A stretch of DNA of 64,000 nucleotides from Mucilaginibacter saanensis (lineage in GTDB: Bacteria > Bacteroidota > Bacteroidia > Sphingobacteriales > Sphingobacteriaceae): assembly GCF_014200575.1 (NCBI RefSeq), contig NZ_JACHBZ010000004.1:276359-340358 (forward strand), written 5' to 3'. Position 1 is the first letter of the stretch, and each line of letters starts with the position of its first letter. This document shows, piece after piece, positions 26,955-36,804 of this stretch. The notes under the pieces are model-generated. The model had not been told where the DNA came from and did not search any database. It was given only the letters and a program-made list of their open reading frames with translations. The position numbers and the translations under genes were made by a program.

Positions 26955-28499
26955 TTATATGCCACTCATCATTGTTTTTAAATGGGAGTACAGTACAATG
27001 TCAAGTCCGTATACATCGGGTCTGTATTGTAAGGTGCCGCTATCATCTGCCCAGCAGGTAATATAGGTAATGTATATGGGCGTTTTTTTAGGCAGACCAA
27101 TATTGGTAGGCTCGGGATTATCCTCGCCCATATCCTTGGCTATAGTGTCGTAATCAGCACCTTCGCCAAAAAGGTTTTTTGCTAAACCCTGCGGATCGCC
27201 CAAGCGTACGCAACCGTGACTTACAGCTCGCATAGATTTTCTGAAGGCTGATTTTGCGGGTGTATCATGCAGGTAAACGCTGCTTTTATTTTTGAACAGG
27301 AATTTGATTTTTCCTAATGAATTATCCTCTCCCGGGCGTTGTTTGAAATCGTATTGCAGGTTATCCGCGGTCACCGTCGACCAGTCTATCGACTCCGGCT
27401 CCCCAATTTTTATCCCGTCCTTATAAACATCTATATTTTTGTTTGACAAATAGTAAGGGTCTTCGGCTGCCTCAATAATGATCTCTTTCGTTGCTATGCT
27501 TCTCGGAATATTCCAGGTCGGGTTTACTTCAACACTATGAATCACGCTGCTTAGTTGTGGTGTTTCGCGCGGAAAAGGTTTATCATACCGGTCACTGTCT
27601 GCATAAGATATCAGGCTGGCCCTGTTATCCATATTACGTCCCTGACCTACACACACCTTCATGTTCAAAACGGACTTGCCATTTTCAATTACGTCAAGTT
27701 TATAATCCGGAATGTTTACAATAACATATTTTATTTCAATAGGCTTGTTTTTCCATCTCAGGCGTTCCAGGTTAACCAATAAATATCGCCTGGTTTCTTC
27801 CTTTGATAAACCATCAAGCGTTTCGCCGCTGATCAGCGCTTTTTGCAAAGCCTTATACTGTGGGTCGGCCGGTTGAATACTATCCAGATATGCTTTAAAA
27901 TTTTTTGCCTGGAGTACGCTTTTCATAGTAACACTGTCAGGACGTTTGGTGGCAGTAAAGTACCTCGAATATATTTTACGGGGATTAATGACCCCATATT
28001 GCAGGGCATTGGAGTATTTTAATATAGAACTTGCAGTTATGAGCTCCAGCTTTGCCAGCGCCTGGTAAGCTTCGGCAGTTGTTTTTATACCATTTTTGTC
28101 ATGAAATTTGGCAATCAACTCTTTTATGTCATCGGCGTGGAAAAGTTTTTTATCCAAACCATGTTCGCCTGCTCTGTTAAAATAGTCAGGCAGCTCATCC
28201 AGGTCGCCGTTAAATAAATGGTCTTTTACTAAAACCGGTTGATAACCATTGGCTTTAAAATATGCTTCAATAACTGGTTCGTTAGCAATTTTTAATTTTT
28301 CGTCTTCAATTTCTTTTTTTAACGTTGTCGCAAGTGTATCAGGATCAATATCCTTAAAAGCATTATTCTGGGTTGTTTTAAAAAGCAAGTCGGCTATTTC
28401 TGAATGCTTTTTTTTACAGCTTTGAAAGGTAAATAGCGAAATAAAAAGGCAACATAATAAAATGGGGGTAAATGCCTTTCTCGGGGGAGCAACAATCAT
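26955..28499 (-). CDS. L,D-transpeptidase, YcbB/LdtD-like lipoprotein
   Basis: A protein of 514 residues. The N-terminus has a lipoprotein signal with the cleavage site FTFQSC. The middle contains a peptidoglycan-binding-like helical region (AYQALAKLELITASSILKYSNAL). The catalytic YkuD domain begins near residue 255 (YVIVNIPDYKLDVIENGKSVLNMKV) and contains VHSVEVNPTW-like sequence, YLHDTPAKSAF and the active site RAVSHGCVRLGDP near residue 430. It probably forms 3-3 cross-links in peptidoglycan or attaches proteins to it, in the periplasm. The length and domain order match YcbB-type enzymes. Confidence 0.93.
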   Translation of the reverse strand: MIVAPPRKAFTPILLCCLFISLFTFQSCKKKHSEIADLLFKTTQNNAFKDIDPDTLATTLKKEIEDEKLKIANEPVIEAYFKANGYQPVLVKDHLFNGDLDELPDYFNRAGEHGLDKKLFHADDIKELIAKFHDKNGIKTTAEAYQALAKLELITASSILKYSNALQYGVINPRKIYSRYFTATKRPDSVTMKSVLQAKNFKAYLDSIQPADPQYKALQKALISGETLDGLSKEETRRYLLVNLERLRWKNKPIEIKYVIVNIPDYKLDVIENGKSVLNMKVCVGQGRNMDNRASLISYADSDRYDKPFPRETPQLSSVIHSVEVNPTWNIPRSIATKEIIIEAAEDPYYLSNKNIDVYKDGIKIGEPESIDWSTVTADNLQYDFKQRPGEDNSLGKIKFLFKNKSSVYLHDTPAKSAFRKSMRAVSHGCVRLGDPQGLAKNLFGEGADYDTIAKDMGEDNPEPTNIGLPKKTPIYITYITCWADDSGTLQYRPDVYGLDIVLYSHLKTMMSGI

Positions 28500-28630
28500 G
28501 ATATAAGTATAGTTAAATATTGCTTATGAATAGCAATCCCCATACCACAAAGCCAAATGGTTTTTAATTAATTTTGAAAACAGACATTTTATCACATCAA
28601 TCAAACCTAATAGGGTAAACATTTTATAAA

Positions 28631-29644
28631 ATGAAAAAATATTATTTATTGGTTATAAGTATTTCATTATCATTGGTGGCTTTATCTCAGGGGATTAAGC
28701 CTGTAAATAAAAATGCATCGCCAGAGGCTACGCGGTTGCTTACTTTTTTATACAGTATTAAAGGAAAGCATATCCTGTCAGGTCAGCAAAATTATAACAG
28801 CGATTTAAATGTATTTTCTGACAGCGCCAAAGCTATCACCGGTAAATACCCCGATGTTTGGGGTTCTGATTTCATATTATGGGGAGATAAAGACCTGGGG
28901 CAGCAATTGGTAAATGAGTCAATAAAAAAATGGCAGGATGGTTATCTGGTTACGCTAATGTGGCACCAGGGAAGGCCTACGGATAATCCGCCTTATGACT
29001 GGAAAGGAAGCATACAAGGCAAACTAACTGATGCCGAGTGGAAGGAATTAACCACACCCAATACGGTTCTAAATAAAAAATGGTTAGCCCAGATTGATGT
29101 TGTGGCCGGTTATCTTAAACAATTAAAGGATGCTCATGTGCCTGTTTTGTGGCGCCCGTATCATGAAATGAACGGGGTTTGGTTTTGGTGGGGTAATAAA
29201 AAGGGGGAGAGCGGCATAGCCAAATTATGGAAAATGATGTATGATAGATATGTGAACTATCACCACCTTGATAACCTGATATGGGTTTGGGGTGCAAACG
29301 GGCTACGGGATATTCCGCAGGATGAAGCGTACGATTATAAGGATTATTACCCGGGCGCAAATTATGTAGATATATTGGGTGCCGATGTATACCATTTTGA
29401 TTACGAGCAAAAAGATTATAATGCCCTGCTTAAGCTGGCCAGTGGTAAAATAATTGCGCTTACAGAAACCGGCGAACTACCTAAGCCTGAGATATTGGCA
29501 GCACAACCGGAATGGGCCTGGTTTATGGTATGGACAAGCTGGCTCTGGACTGATAATACGCACGACCGCGTAAAGCAGGTTTATGGACTGCCGCAAACGC
29601 TTAATCATGATGAAGTAAAAACGATGCTTAATAACAAAAAATAA
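28631..29644 (+). CDS. Glycoside hydrolase family 26 beta-mannanase, secreted
   Basis: A protein of 337 residues with a signal peptide (MKKYYLLVISISLSLVALSQG). The catalytic domain matches GH26: KHILSGQQNYNSDLNVF at the start, GYLVTLMWHQGRP, then WRPYHEMNGVWFWWG with the general acid Glu near residue 180, VWGANG, and IIALTETGELP with the nucleophile Glu near residue 280. GH26 enzymes mostly cleave beta-1,4-mannans. No carbohydrate-binding domain is fused and no SusCD pair is nearby. The stop codon overlaps the next ATG (TAATG), so DinB translation is coupled. Confidence 0.93.
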   Translation: MKKYYLLVISISLSLVALSQGIKPVNKNASPEATRLLTFLYSIKGKHILSGQQNYNSDLNVFSDSAKAITGKYPDVWGSDFILWGDKDLGQQLVNESIKKWQDGYLVTLMWHQGRPTDNPPYDWKGSIQGKLTDAEWKELTTPNTVLNKKWLAQIDVVAGYLKQLKDAHVPVLWRPYHEMNGVWFWWGNKKGESGIAKLWKMMYDRYVNYHHLDNLIWVWGANGLRDIPQDEAYDYKDYYPGANYVDILGADVYHFDYEQKDYNALLKLASGKIIALTETGELPKPEILAAQPEWAWFMVWTSWLWTDNTHDRVKQVYGLPQTLNHDEVKTMLNNKK

Positions 29645-30165
29645 TGGCGACAAGTAATAAATCGGAAGTTTGGCTCCGCGGCCCTTTAAATAACATGCCC
29701 GCCTTGTTGCAGCCTGTAGCGCACGCGCTGCTGCAAATCCGGGAAGAGCTGGATATTTTAATGGCTGATTTTCCCGATGCTTTATTATGGCATAAGGTTG
29801 CCGGAATGGCATCGCCGGGTTTTCATCTGCAGCATTTAACCGGTGTGCTTAACCGGCTTTTTACTTATGCAAAAGGAGCGGCGCTTAATGAGCAGCAGCT
29901 GAATTACCTGGCATTGGAGGGTAAGCCATTTGATCATATACAGGTAGCAGCCCTGGTTAGTAATTTTAATTGGGAAATTGATAATGCCTTACAACAGCTG
30001 GCTGATGCTGACGAAAATACCCTGACAAGTGCGCGTGGGGTAGGACGTGCCCAACTACAATCAACAGTTATTGGTTTGTATGTACATGCCGCAGAGCATA
30101 CTACACGGCATTTTGGGCAGCTTTTAGTTACGGTTGCAGTGTTGAAAAGTGGGAAATATATTTAG
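29644..30165 (+). CDS. DinB-family protein
   Basis: A protein of 173 residues with the DinB four-helix bundle. Three positions give the metal-binding histidines: ALLWHKVAGM, GFHLQHLTGVLNRL and HAAEHTTRHFGQLL. The fold covers thiol-dependent transferases and many uncharacterised proteins. The start overlaps the stop of the mannanase gene by one base, yet a functional connection with mannan degradation is not evident. The 3' end overlaps the convergent HAD gene by 4 bases. Confidence 0.88.
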   Translation: MATSNKSEVWLRGPLNNMPALLQPVAHALLQIREELDILMADFPDALLWHKVAGMASPGFHLQHLTGVLNRLFTYAKGAALNEQQLNYLALEGKPFDHIQVAALVSNFNWEIDNALQQLADADENTLTSARGVGRAQLQSTVIGLYVHAAEHTTRHFGQLLVTVAVLKSGKYI

Positions 30166-30788
30166 GAAAATACAGCAACTGCATCTTTAAGGTTTTTTGA
30201 GGAATGTGTTACTATCGCATGGGGATGCCTGCTGTCCGGGTCAAATAAAAACGTGTCAATGCCCAATAAGGTTGCCGCTTTTATTTCCGATTCGGGATCA
30301 TCGCCAATAACCAACAGATCCTCCGGTTGATAATGGTTATTATTCATGATCATTGCAAAAATATCCTTTTTGGTTGCCGGCGAAACCTCCGGGTCAACTA
30401 TATAAATGTCTTTAAAGTCGCGCTCAATATCCAACTGTTTTATTTTACTCCACTGCAGTTTGGTAAACCCGGTAGTTACCAAAAACTTAATTATTGGTGT
30501 ATTGCTGATATGCTTGTACTCTTCATAGGTTTGCATAGGTAAATCATATTCCAGGTTTTTCAATATTGCTGCTCCTGTGTTTTTAGCGGTTTCGCTAAAA
30601 TTATATTGATCGGCTACCTGCTGATAAGGCCGTCTTTTCATTTCCTCTTTTGCCATATGGATAGTTTCTGCACTTAACTCTACTGCCAAACTATCTAAAA
30701 ACTCAAAAACGCAGTCAAACAGATCGCTGGCGATGGAGCTTACAGGATATATGGTATTATCGAGATCTAATATGATGGCTTTTTTCAT
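30162..30788 (-). CDS. HAD-family hydrolase
   Basis: A protein of 208 residues. HAD motif I is LDLDNTIYP at residue 7, motif II FLVTTGFTKLQ near residue 108, and motifs III/IV include ATKKDIFAM and LLVIGDDPESEIKAATLLGID near residue 160. The helical cap between motifs I and II makes it a class IA HAD, like pyrimidine nucleotidases or phosphoglycolate phosphatases. Substrate unknown. It starts 9 bases after the MFS gene ends and is probably cotranscribed with it. Its last 4 bases overlap the convergent DinB gene. Confidence 0.9.
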   Translation of the reverse strand: MKKAIILDLDNTIYPVSSIASDLFDCVFEFLDSLAVELSAETIHMAKEEMKRRPYQQVADQYNFSETAKNTGAAILKNLEYDLPMQTYEEYKHISNTPIIKFLVTTGFTKLQWSKIKQLDIERDFKDIYIVDPEVSPATKKDIFAMIMNNNHYQPEDLLVIGDDPESEIKAATLLGIDTFLFDPDSRHPHAIVTHSSKNLKDAVAVFS

Positions 30789-30797
30789 TACTGGATA

Positions 30798-32027
30798 TTA
30801 ATCTGTTAAAATAGCAACCTTTTTATCACGATGTATGAATTTTTTAAGGAAATAATATCCTGTTGCGGTAAACAAACATACCGAGCCTAATACCCACCAC
30901 AGCAAATTGAAGCCGCCATGAGCAATTACCTGGCTGCCCAACGCGGGGGCAATAATTTGCGCCGCCGACCATGACATACTATAAAGAGCCGCATACTCAC
31001 CCCGATTTTTGTTATTTGTGCGGCTAATCCAAAATGAGTTCATGAATGGCATACTTAGTATTTCGCCTAAGGTTATCATTACTACTACTAAAAGGGCTAC
31101 CCATACGGTATGTGGTAACAAATTTAATAACGCAAAACTGGCACCCGCTACTATAATACCTGCGGTAATATAAGTAAGCGGATTTCTTTTACCTTCTAAT
31201 TTATGTATCAGCACCATTTCAATCAGCACGATAAGAATACCATTTAAGGCCAGTAAAAAGCCAATAAAGCGTTCGTTAAAATGCCATTGTATTTTGTAAA
31301 AAACCGGCTGCATAATAAAAAACTGAAAAAAGCAGGTGGCAAAAAGTGTACTTAATAAAATAAACACCAGGTAAACACCGTCTCTATAGGCCGATGATGA
31401 TATCATATCGCTGCTGACAGCTTTCACAGTTTTGATGATCCTGGAGCGCGGCATCAGCTTTAAAAGTAAAAGGGCGGCAAAAATATTGGTGCAGCCATCA
31501 ACCCAAAAAAGTAAGTGATAATTGAAAGATGCCAGTAAACCGCCTAAACCACCACCAAAGGCCCAGCCTAAATTGGTAGCTAACCTGTTTAAGGAGTATG
31601 AGCGCGTTTTATTTTCGTCATTACTATAATGAGCTATAGCGGTGGAATTGGCCGGCCTGAAGGATTCATTACAGATGCTTAATATGAATGTGCCGATGCT
31701 AACGCTTATAAAAGTATGCTGATAACCTAAAATAAGGAACAGTATGCCGCCAATTAATAATGCACCTACCTGTATATCGTAAAAACCAATTTTATCGGTT
31801 AGTTTGCCACCAATAAATGCACCGGATATTGCCCCTATGCCAAAAAAAGCCATGACCCAGCCCGATTGCACAATAGTAAAATGTAATTGCTGAATGGTAT
31901 AAATGCTCATAAATGGCACAACCATGGTTCCGCTCCGGTTAATAAACATCACCAGGCTTAGGTACCAGCTGTTTTTTGATAGTCCGCTATAGGCTTTTTG
32001 GTATAATTGGATAACAGGGGTGAGCAT
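30798..32027 (-). CDS. MFS transporter
   Basis: A protein of 409 residues with about 12 membrane helices. The loop 2-3 region AFIGGKLTDKIGFYDIQ corresponds to the MFS signature, and FRPANSTAIAHYSNDENKTRSYSLNRLATNLGWAFGGGLGGLLASF corresponds to helices 4 and 5. It is a drug/metabolite-exporter-like protein of the inner membrane; substrate unknown. A perfect -7 element TATATTTG (32035-32042, minus strand) lies only 7 bases before the ATG, so the mRNA should carry almost no leader. The HAD gene follows within 9 bases. Confidence 0.9.
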   Translation of the reverse strand: MLTPVIQLYQKAYSGLSKNSWYLSLVMFINRSGTMVVPFMSIYTIQQLHFTIVQSGWVMAFFGIGAISGAFIGGKLTDKIGFYDIQVGALLIGGILFLILGYQHTFISVSIGTFILSICNESFRPANSTAIAHYSNDENKTRSYSLNRLATNLGWAFGGGLGGLLASFNYHLLFWVDGCTNIFAALLLLKLMPRSRIIKTVKAVSSDMISSSAYRDGVYLVFILLSTLFATCFFQFFIMQPVFYKIQWHFNERFIGFLLALNGILIVLIEMVLIHKLEGKRNPLTYITAGIIVAGASFALLNLLPHTVWVALLVVVMITLGEILSMPFMNSFWISRTNNKNRGEYAALYSMSWSAAQIIAPALGSQVIAHGGFNLLWWVLGSVCLFTATGYYFLKKFIHRDKKVAILTD

Positions 32028-32066
32028 TGCTTTACAAATATAATTATAAGCAGAAACCTTAAAGCG

Positions 32067-32101
32067 AAAAACCCGAAGCTTTTTAATGGCTTCGGGTTTT
32101 T
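32067..32101. terminator. Bidirectional terminator after aroC
   Basis: A 13-bp perfect stem, AAAAACCCGAAGC (32067-32079) with GCTTCGGGTTTTT (32089-32101), loop of nine bases. It lies 23 bases beyond the aroC stop and closes the aromatic operon. Confidence 0.88.
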
Positions 32102-32124
32102 TAATTAAAATATTTTATAAGTTT

Positions 32125-33219
32125 TTAGCTTAAAATGGAATTGCGGTTCCTTAGCCAGTGATCGGCTAAAACCAAAGCGGCCATTGCCTCAACTATAGGC
32201 ACAGCACGAGGTACCACACACGGATCATGACGGCCTTTACCAGATATTTCTGCAGCATTACCCTCGCTATCAATAGTAGCCTGGTTTTTCATAATAGTGG
32301 CTACCGGTTTAAATGCAACTTTAAATTCAATAGGCATACCATTGCTGATGCCGCCTTGTATACCACCAGAAAAATTGGTGATGGTGCTTACAGCGCCCAG
32401 GTGCGATTTAACAAAAATATCATTATGTTCAGATCCGCGCATTTCGCTGCCTGAAAAGCCCGAACCAAATTCAAAGCCATGCACCGCATTGATGCTCAGC
32501 ATAGCTTTACCCAAATCGGCATGTAATTTATCAAACACGGGTTCGCCAAGACCAACGGGGCAGTTTTTAATATGGCAGCTAACTTTACCGCCAACAGTGT
32601 CGCCATCTTTTCGTACGCTATCAATAAAGGCAATCATTTCTTCGGCAGTTGCCGGATCAGCACAGCGTACGATGTTCTTTTCGCGCTCGTCAATGAAGTC
32701 CTGCACGTTTTCAATGCTCACATTTGGTGCATTAATACGGCCCACACTACTTACGTGTGCCGCAATTTCAATTCCCTGGCTTTTTAGCAACAATTTGGCT
32801 AATGCGCCTGCTGCTACACGTGCCGCAGTTTCGCGGGCTGATGAACGGCCCCCGCCACGATGGTCACGAATGCCATATTTGGTTTGATAGGTGTAATCGG
32901 CGTGTGACGGACGAAAAACATCAACGTTGTGGGTATAATCCTTTGAGCGCTGGTCTTCATTAGGGATAAGCATGGCAATAGGGGTGCCTGTAGTTTTACC
33001 CTCAAATACGCCCGATAATATTTTTACGGTATCGCTTTCCTTACGCTGTGTGGTTATTTTTGACTGACCAGGTTTGCGTTTGTCCAGTTCGCCCTGGATG
33101 TAATCCAGATCAACCGTTAATTGTGCGGGGCAGCCATCAATAATTACGCCTATAGCTTCGCCATGCGATTCGCCAAAGGTGGTTATTCTGAATAATTGTC
33201 CGAATGAATTGCCTGCCAT
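32125..33219 (-). CDS. aroC: Chorismate synthase
   Basis: A protein of 364 residues catalysing the last shikimate step, EPSP to chorismate, with reduced FMN. The start [20 protein letters not shown] and the signature [24 protein letters not shown] (near residue 125) are clear, as is the C-terminal [23 protein letters not shown]. An in-frame ATG at 33267 exists but the family start is at 33219. It is the last gene of the pheA, DAHP synthase, aroA, aroC run, separated from aroA by a 140-base gap that contains a REP-like element. Confidence 0.97.
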   Translation of the reverse strand: MAGNSFGQLFRITTFGESHGEAIGVIIDGCPAQLTVDLDYIQGELDKRKPGQSKITTQRKESDTVKILSGVFEGKTTGTPIAMLIPNEDQRSKDYTHNVDVFRPSHADYTYQTKYGIRDHRGGGRSSARETAARVAAGALAKLLLKSQGIEIAAHVSSVGRINAPNVSIENVQDFIDEREKNIVRCADPATAEEMIAFIDSVRKDGDTVGGKVSCHIKNCPVGLGEPVFDKLHADLGKAMLSINAVHGFEFGSGFSGSEMRGSEHNDIFVKSHLGAVSTITNFSGGIQGGISNGMPIEFKVAFKPVATIMKNQATIDSEGNAAEISGKGRHDPCVVPRAVPIVEAMAALVLADHWLRNRNSILS

Positions 33220-33254
33220 GGTATTATTAGATGTAAGATGTTTATTAAAACCGT

Positions 33255-33332
33255 CATTGCGAGGCACGAAGCAATTTCTAAACTATACAGAGCGTTCCTG
33301 TAATTTGGGGGATTGCTTCGTGCTTCGCAATG
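33255..33332. repeat. REP-like inverted repeat between aroC and aroA
   Basis: CATTGCGAGGCACGAAGCAAT (33255-33275) is the near-perfect inverse of 33312-33332 (one mismatch in 21, tolerated as G-U). A 36-base loop with TTTGGGGGATTG-like sequence lies between. Elements of this kind, CATTGCGAGGCACGAAGC and its inverse, are dispersed in many Sphingobacteriaceae genomes. It can form a strong hairpin inside the operon and may damp or stabilise the transcript. Confidence 0.7.
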
Positions 33333-33359
33333 GCGATTGGTAATTATTTAGTCTTTAAA

Positions 33360-34664
33360 TTACGCTTCCACTTCCTGAACTTCAAAGCCAAGCTTTGCGA
33401 GATCGGTCCAAAAGGCAGGGTATGATTTATCAACTACAGGGCCATTTTCAAACTCCAGTTCAGGAATAATGAGCGCAAGCGGTGCAAATGCCATGGCCAT
33501 ACGATGATCATGATAAGTGTTGATAAACATGCGTTCGGGGATAAACTTTTCGCTACAGTCCAGTTTATAAACCTGGCCCTTTTCAATCAGTTTTACACCC
33601 ATTTTTGCCAGCTCTGTCTGCAATGCCAAAACGCGGTCGGTTTCTTTTATTTTTAAAGTTTCCAAGCCGGTAAAAGTAGCTTCGTGGTTTAGGGCCGCGC
33701 ATACTACGATGATGGTTTGTGCCAGATCCGGGCATTCTTTCAGGTCGAATATTTTTCGGGTTAATGGTTTGGCTTCCCTGGTTAACTGAACGCCGCCGTC
33801 CTTAAACTGCGAGGTAATACCAAAATTAGCCATGATCTCGGTGATCACACTATCGCCCTGTAAGCTGTAAGGTGTTAAGCCGGTTAAAAATAATTCAGCT
33901 TCATCAGCCAGCGCTGCTATAGCATACCAGTACGATGCCGCACTCCAATCAGGCTCAACATGAATTGATGCGGTTGCAAACTCCTGATGTGATATTGTAA
34001 TGACGTTATCTTGCCAAACGTGCTGTATATTTGCTGTTTGTAACATCGCAAGTGTCATTTCAACATAAGGGCGGGAAGTTAATTCGCCTTCAATATGTAA
34101 TTCCAAACCAAAAGGCAGCCGGGCAGCGATGAGTAACAAAGCGGTAATATACTGACTGCTAATGTTACCTTTAATACTGATCTTACTAGTTTGCTGCTCG
34201 AAACTGCCTTTTAGTTTTATAGGGGGAAATCCCTTTTTTTCTTCATAGTCAATATCGGCACCCAACTCTCTCAGCGCTTCAACCAATATACCTATTGGTC
34301 TTTCCTTCATCCTTTGGCTGCCGGTTAGTATCACATCATTTTCCTGTATAGCAAAATAAGCTGTTAAAAAGCGCATGGCGGTACCTGCAGGGCCAATATC
34401 AACAGTAGCAGGCAGGGAGTGCTGAGCGGTGCCTGCTGAAGTATTTCCAGCTTCAACTGCCACCTGCCCGTTGCCAACTTCTGATCTTAAAATACCCGCC
34501 AGCAATACGGCATCGGCAGCATCAGAAATATTTTCAACTTTGACCTTGCCACCGCTTAATGCTTCAATAATTAAAGCGCGGTTACACTCACTTTTTGATC
34601 CGGTAAGGTGTACCGTACCGTTTATTTGCTTATTACTTTTTTTCAGGATGATGTTTTGCATCAT
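33360..34664 (-). CDS. aroA: 3-phosphoshikimate 1-carboxyvinyltransferase (EPSP synthase)
   Basis: A protein of 434 residues, the sixth enzyme of the shikimate pathway, joining shikimate-3-phosphate and phosphoenolpyruvate. Motifs: LTGSKSECNRALIIEAL at the N-terminus, DIGPAGTAMRFLTAYF near residue 90, RPIGILVEALRELGADI, KETDRVLALQTELAKMG near residue 345 and YHDHRMAMAFAPLAL near residue 390. It is a class-II-like sequence, as usual in Bacteroidota. Two adjacent ATG codons (34664 and 34661) could start it. It begins 7 bases after the DAHP synthase stop and belongs to the same operon. Confidence 0.97.
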   Translation of the reverse strand: MMQNIILKKSNKQINGTVHLTGSKSECNRALIIEALSGGKVKVENISDAADAVLLAGILRSEVGNGQVAVEAGNTSAGTAQHSLPATVDIGPAGTAMRFLTAYFAIQENDVILTGSQRMKERPIGILVEALRELGADIDYEEKKGFPPIKLKGSFEQQTSKISIKGNISSQYITALLLIAARLPFGLELHIEGELTSRPYVEMTLAMLQTANIQHVWQDNVITISHQEFATASIHVEPDWSAASYWYAIAALADEAELFLTGLTPYSLQGDSVITEIMANFGITSQFKDGGVQLTREAKPLTRKIFDLKECPDLAQTIIVVCAALNHEATFTGLETLKIKETDRVLALQTELAKMGVKLIEKGQVYKLDCSEKFIPERMFINTYHDHRMAMAFAPLALIIPELEFENGPVVDKSYPAFWTDLAKLGFEVQEVEA

Positions 34665-34671
34665 TATATAA

Positions 34672-35799
34672 TTATACGTGGGTTAGTTTTTCTGCTGCTT
34701 GTCCGGCTTCGTTTTTGTTCATAATCTCAGTTTGTTTACGGATTGACTCACTGTGCAATAATTCCAGTAATTTTTCTGTAAACTCAGAGCTTAATTTTAA
34801 AGCTTTAGCATAGTTTGTGCGTTTTTGTAAAATTTCATCCCAACGGCCAACTTGTAATATGGTAATGTTATTGTCTTTTTTGTAGTTACCTATTTTCTCA
34901 GCAATTTGCATACGCTCAGCAATTTTCTGAATAACCAGGTCATCAATTTTGTCAATCTGGTTGCGCAATTCAGCAAGTTTATCATTAACCTCGGCATTAC
35001 GAACTTCTGGTTTACGTAAAGCTAAATGATCAATAATATCGGCTAATGCAGCAGGAGTAACTTGTTGTTTGGCATCTGTCCAGGCTACATTTGGATCGAT
35101 ATGTGATTCGATCATTAATCCCTGCATATCAAGGTCTAATGCTTTCTGAGAGATGTAACCAATCAAATCGCGGTTACCAGAAATGTGGCTTGGATCATTG
35201 ATTAAAGGTAACTCTGGTGCAAGTGTTTTTAAATTGATGGCGATATCCCACATTGGCTCATTACGGAAAGCTGATTTTTCGTAAGATGAGAAACCGCGGT
35301 GTATAGCAGCCAGTTTAGTGATACCTGCATTGTTGATACGTTCTAAAGCACCAATCCATAATGAAAGATCAGGATTTACCGGGTTTTTAACCATTACAGG
35401 GATGTCAACACCTTTTAAAGCATCGGCAATTTCCTGTACTGTGAAAGGGTTAACTGTTGAACGGGCACCTACCCAAAGGATATCAACACCAGCTTTTAAA
35501 GCCTCTTCAACGTGTTTGCCGGTTGCTACTTCAATAGCGGTTGGTAAGCCGGTTTCAGCTTTGGCGCGTTTAAGCCACTCTAAGCCAATACTTCCAATAC
35601 CTTCAAATTCTCCTGGACGAGTGCGTGGTTTCCAGATACCTGCACGTAAAGCAGATACACGGCCTGTTTGAGCTAACAAATGAGCGGTGGCCACTAATTG
35701 ATCTTCAGTTTCGGCACTACATGGGCCAGCTATTACCAGTGGTTCTTTTCCAGTTTTGATCCAGGTATGAAGCGGCTGTATGTTTAAATTCAGTTTCAT
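34672..35799 (-). CDS. Bifunctional DAHP synthase / chorismate mutase
   Basis: A protein of 375 residues fusing two enzymes. Residues about 1-265 are a KDPG-aldolase-like (type I-beta) DAHP synthase: VIAGPCSAETEDQLV, GIWKPRTRPGEFEGIGSIG, VMVKNPVNPDLSLWIGAL and AAIHRGFSSYEKS. Residues about 275-360 are an AroQ chorismate mutase: AELRNQIDKIDDLVIQKIAERM, IAEKIGNYKK and WDEILQKR. The mutase part may also give feedback control of the synthase, as known for this fusion in Bacteroidota. It lies 90 bases after pheA, under the same attenuator, and commits carbon to aromatic synthesis. Confidence 0.95.
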   Translation of the reverse strand: MKLNLNIQPLHTWIKTGKEPLVIAGPCSAETEDQLVATAHLLAQTGRVSALRAGIWKPRTRPGEFEGIGSIGLEWLKRAKAETGLPTAIEVATGKHVEEALKAGVDILWVGARSTVNPFTVQEIADALKGVDIPVMVKNPVNPDLSLWIGALERINNAGITKLAAIHRGFSSYEKSAFRNEPMWDIAINLKTLAPELPLINDPSHISGNRDLIGYISQKALDLDMQGLMIESHIDPNVAWTDAKQQVTPAALADIIDHLALRKPEVRNAEVNDKLAELRNQIDKIDDLVIQKIAERMQIAEKIGNYKKDNNITILQVGRWDEILQKRTNYAKALKLSSEFTEKLLELLHSESIRKQTEIMNKNEAGQAAEKLTHV

Positions 35800-35889
35800 T
35801 GTTTTGTTATTTATCCGGTAGGTTTAATGCCGGTGTGTTTACTATATTTTATGTTTAAATTTTACTTTTTTGATTACTGCACTGCAGAC

Positions 35890-36789
35890 TTAAATGTTCC
35901 TTCTGATATTGATATACTTCCGGACTCTGTCATTTTTTTGTGGTCTGGGTGTTTGCTCTTCATCATGTCTTTCATATTCACCAAGTATGTTAAAGTTATG
36001 CGTGTATTTAAGTATCTGCCGTATGGATGCATCGTATTGTTTTTGCTCGTCCCATTCAATGTCTACATAAAAATTGTATTCATTACGCTTACCTAAAATG
36101 GGCATTGATTGTATTTTGCTCATGTTTACGCTTTCTTCGGCAAAAATATTCAACACCTTGGCTAAGGCGCCAACCTTATTGCTTACCTGGAAACACAGCG
36201 ACGCTTTATTGGCATTCTTTTTTTCAACATTATCATGATGCGTTAAGATCAGGAAACGGGTGAAATTCTTTTTATTTGACTCAATCCTACGTTCCAGCAC
36301 ATCAAGGCCATAAAGTTTTGCAGCTAATGAATTTGCTATTGCAACGGTGTCAGTTAATTGTTCATCTCTTATACGTTTGGCACAGGCTGCTGTATCATTA
36401 CTTTCTACCATTTTCAGTTGCGGGTATTCATCAAAAAAATCAACACACTGACGTATTGCAATAGGGTGGGAGGTTACATATTTTATGTCCTCAAACTTTA
36501 CACCAGGCAATGCCATTAAATGCAACTGGATAGGCAGGTAAATTTCGCCAACCACCGGAAAGCCATAGCTTAACAGCAAAGTGTAATTGGGTAGTATACT
36601 GCCGGCAATACTATTTTCAATGGCCATTACCACATAGTCGGCTTCCTTATTTTTTAAGGCTTCAAATGTTTGCTTAAAAGAGTTACACTCAATTGTTTGC
36701 ACATTTTCACCAAAATATCTTAAGGCAGCTTCCTCGTGAAAAGAAGCACGTATCCCCTGTATTGCAACTCTCGGTTTTTCTATTTTCAT
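35890..36789 (-). CDS. pheA: Prephenate dehydratase with ACT domain
   Basis: A protein of 299 residues that converts prephenate to phenylpyruvate. The catalytic domain has VAIQGIRASFHEEAALRYF, MAIENSIAGSILPNYTLL, and FTRFLILTHHD near residue 180, containing the TRF catalytic motif. The C-terminal ACT domain (ASLCFQVSNKVGALAKVLNIFAEESVNMSKIQSMPI) should bind Phe for feedback inhibition. The chorismate mutase activity is supplied by the next gene. An upstream in-frame ATG at 36819 lies inside the terminator hairpin and is rejected. The start is 15 bases after that attenuator terminator, so expression depends on readthrough. Confidence 0.95.
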   Translation of the reverse strand: MKIEKPRVAIQGIRASFHEEAALRYFGENVQTIECNSFKQTFEALKNKEADYVVMAIENSIAGSILPNYTLLLSYGFPVVGEIYLPIQLHLMALPGVKFEDIKYVTSHPIAIRQCVDFFDEYPQLKMVESNDTAACAKRIRDEQLTDTVAIANSLAAKLYGLDVLERRIESNKKNFTRFLILTHHDNVEKKNANKASLCFQVSNKVGALAKVLNIFAEESVNMSKIQSMPILGKRNEYNFYVDIEWDEQKQYDASIRQILKYTHNFNILGEYERHDEEQTPRPQKNDRVRKYINIRRNI

Positions 36790-36804
36790 AACCCCTGTTA
36801 AAGC

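Noticed and set aside
35827..36096. Plus-strand frame opposite pheA with hydrophobic segments
   Set aside because: It lies wholly opposite well-supported coding sequence and its 3' boundary, with no homology or start signal; a shadow frame.
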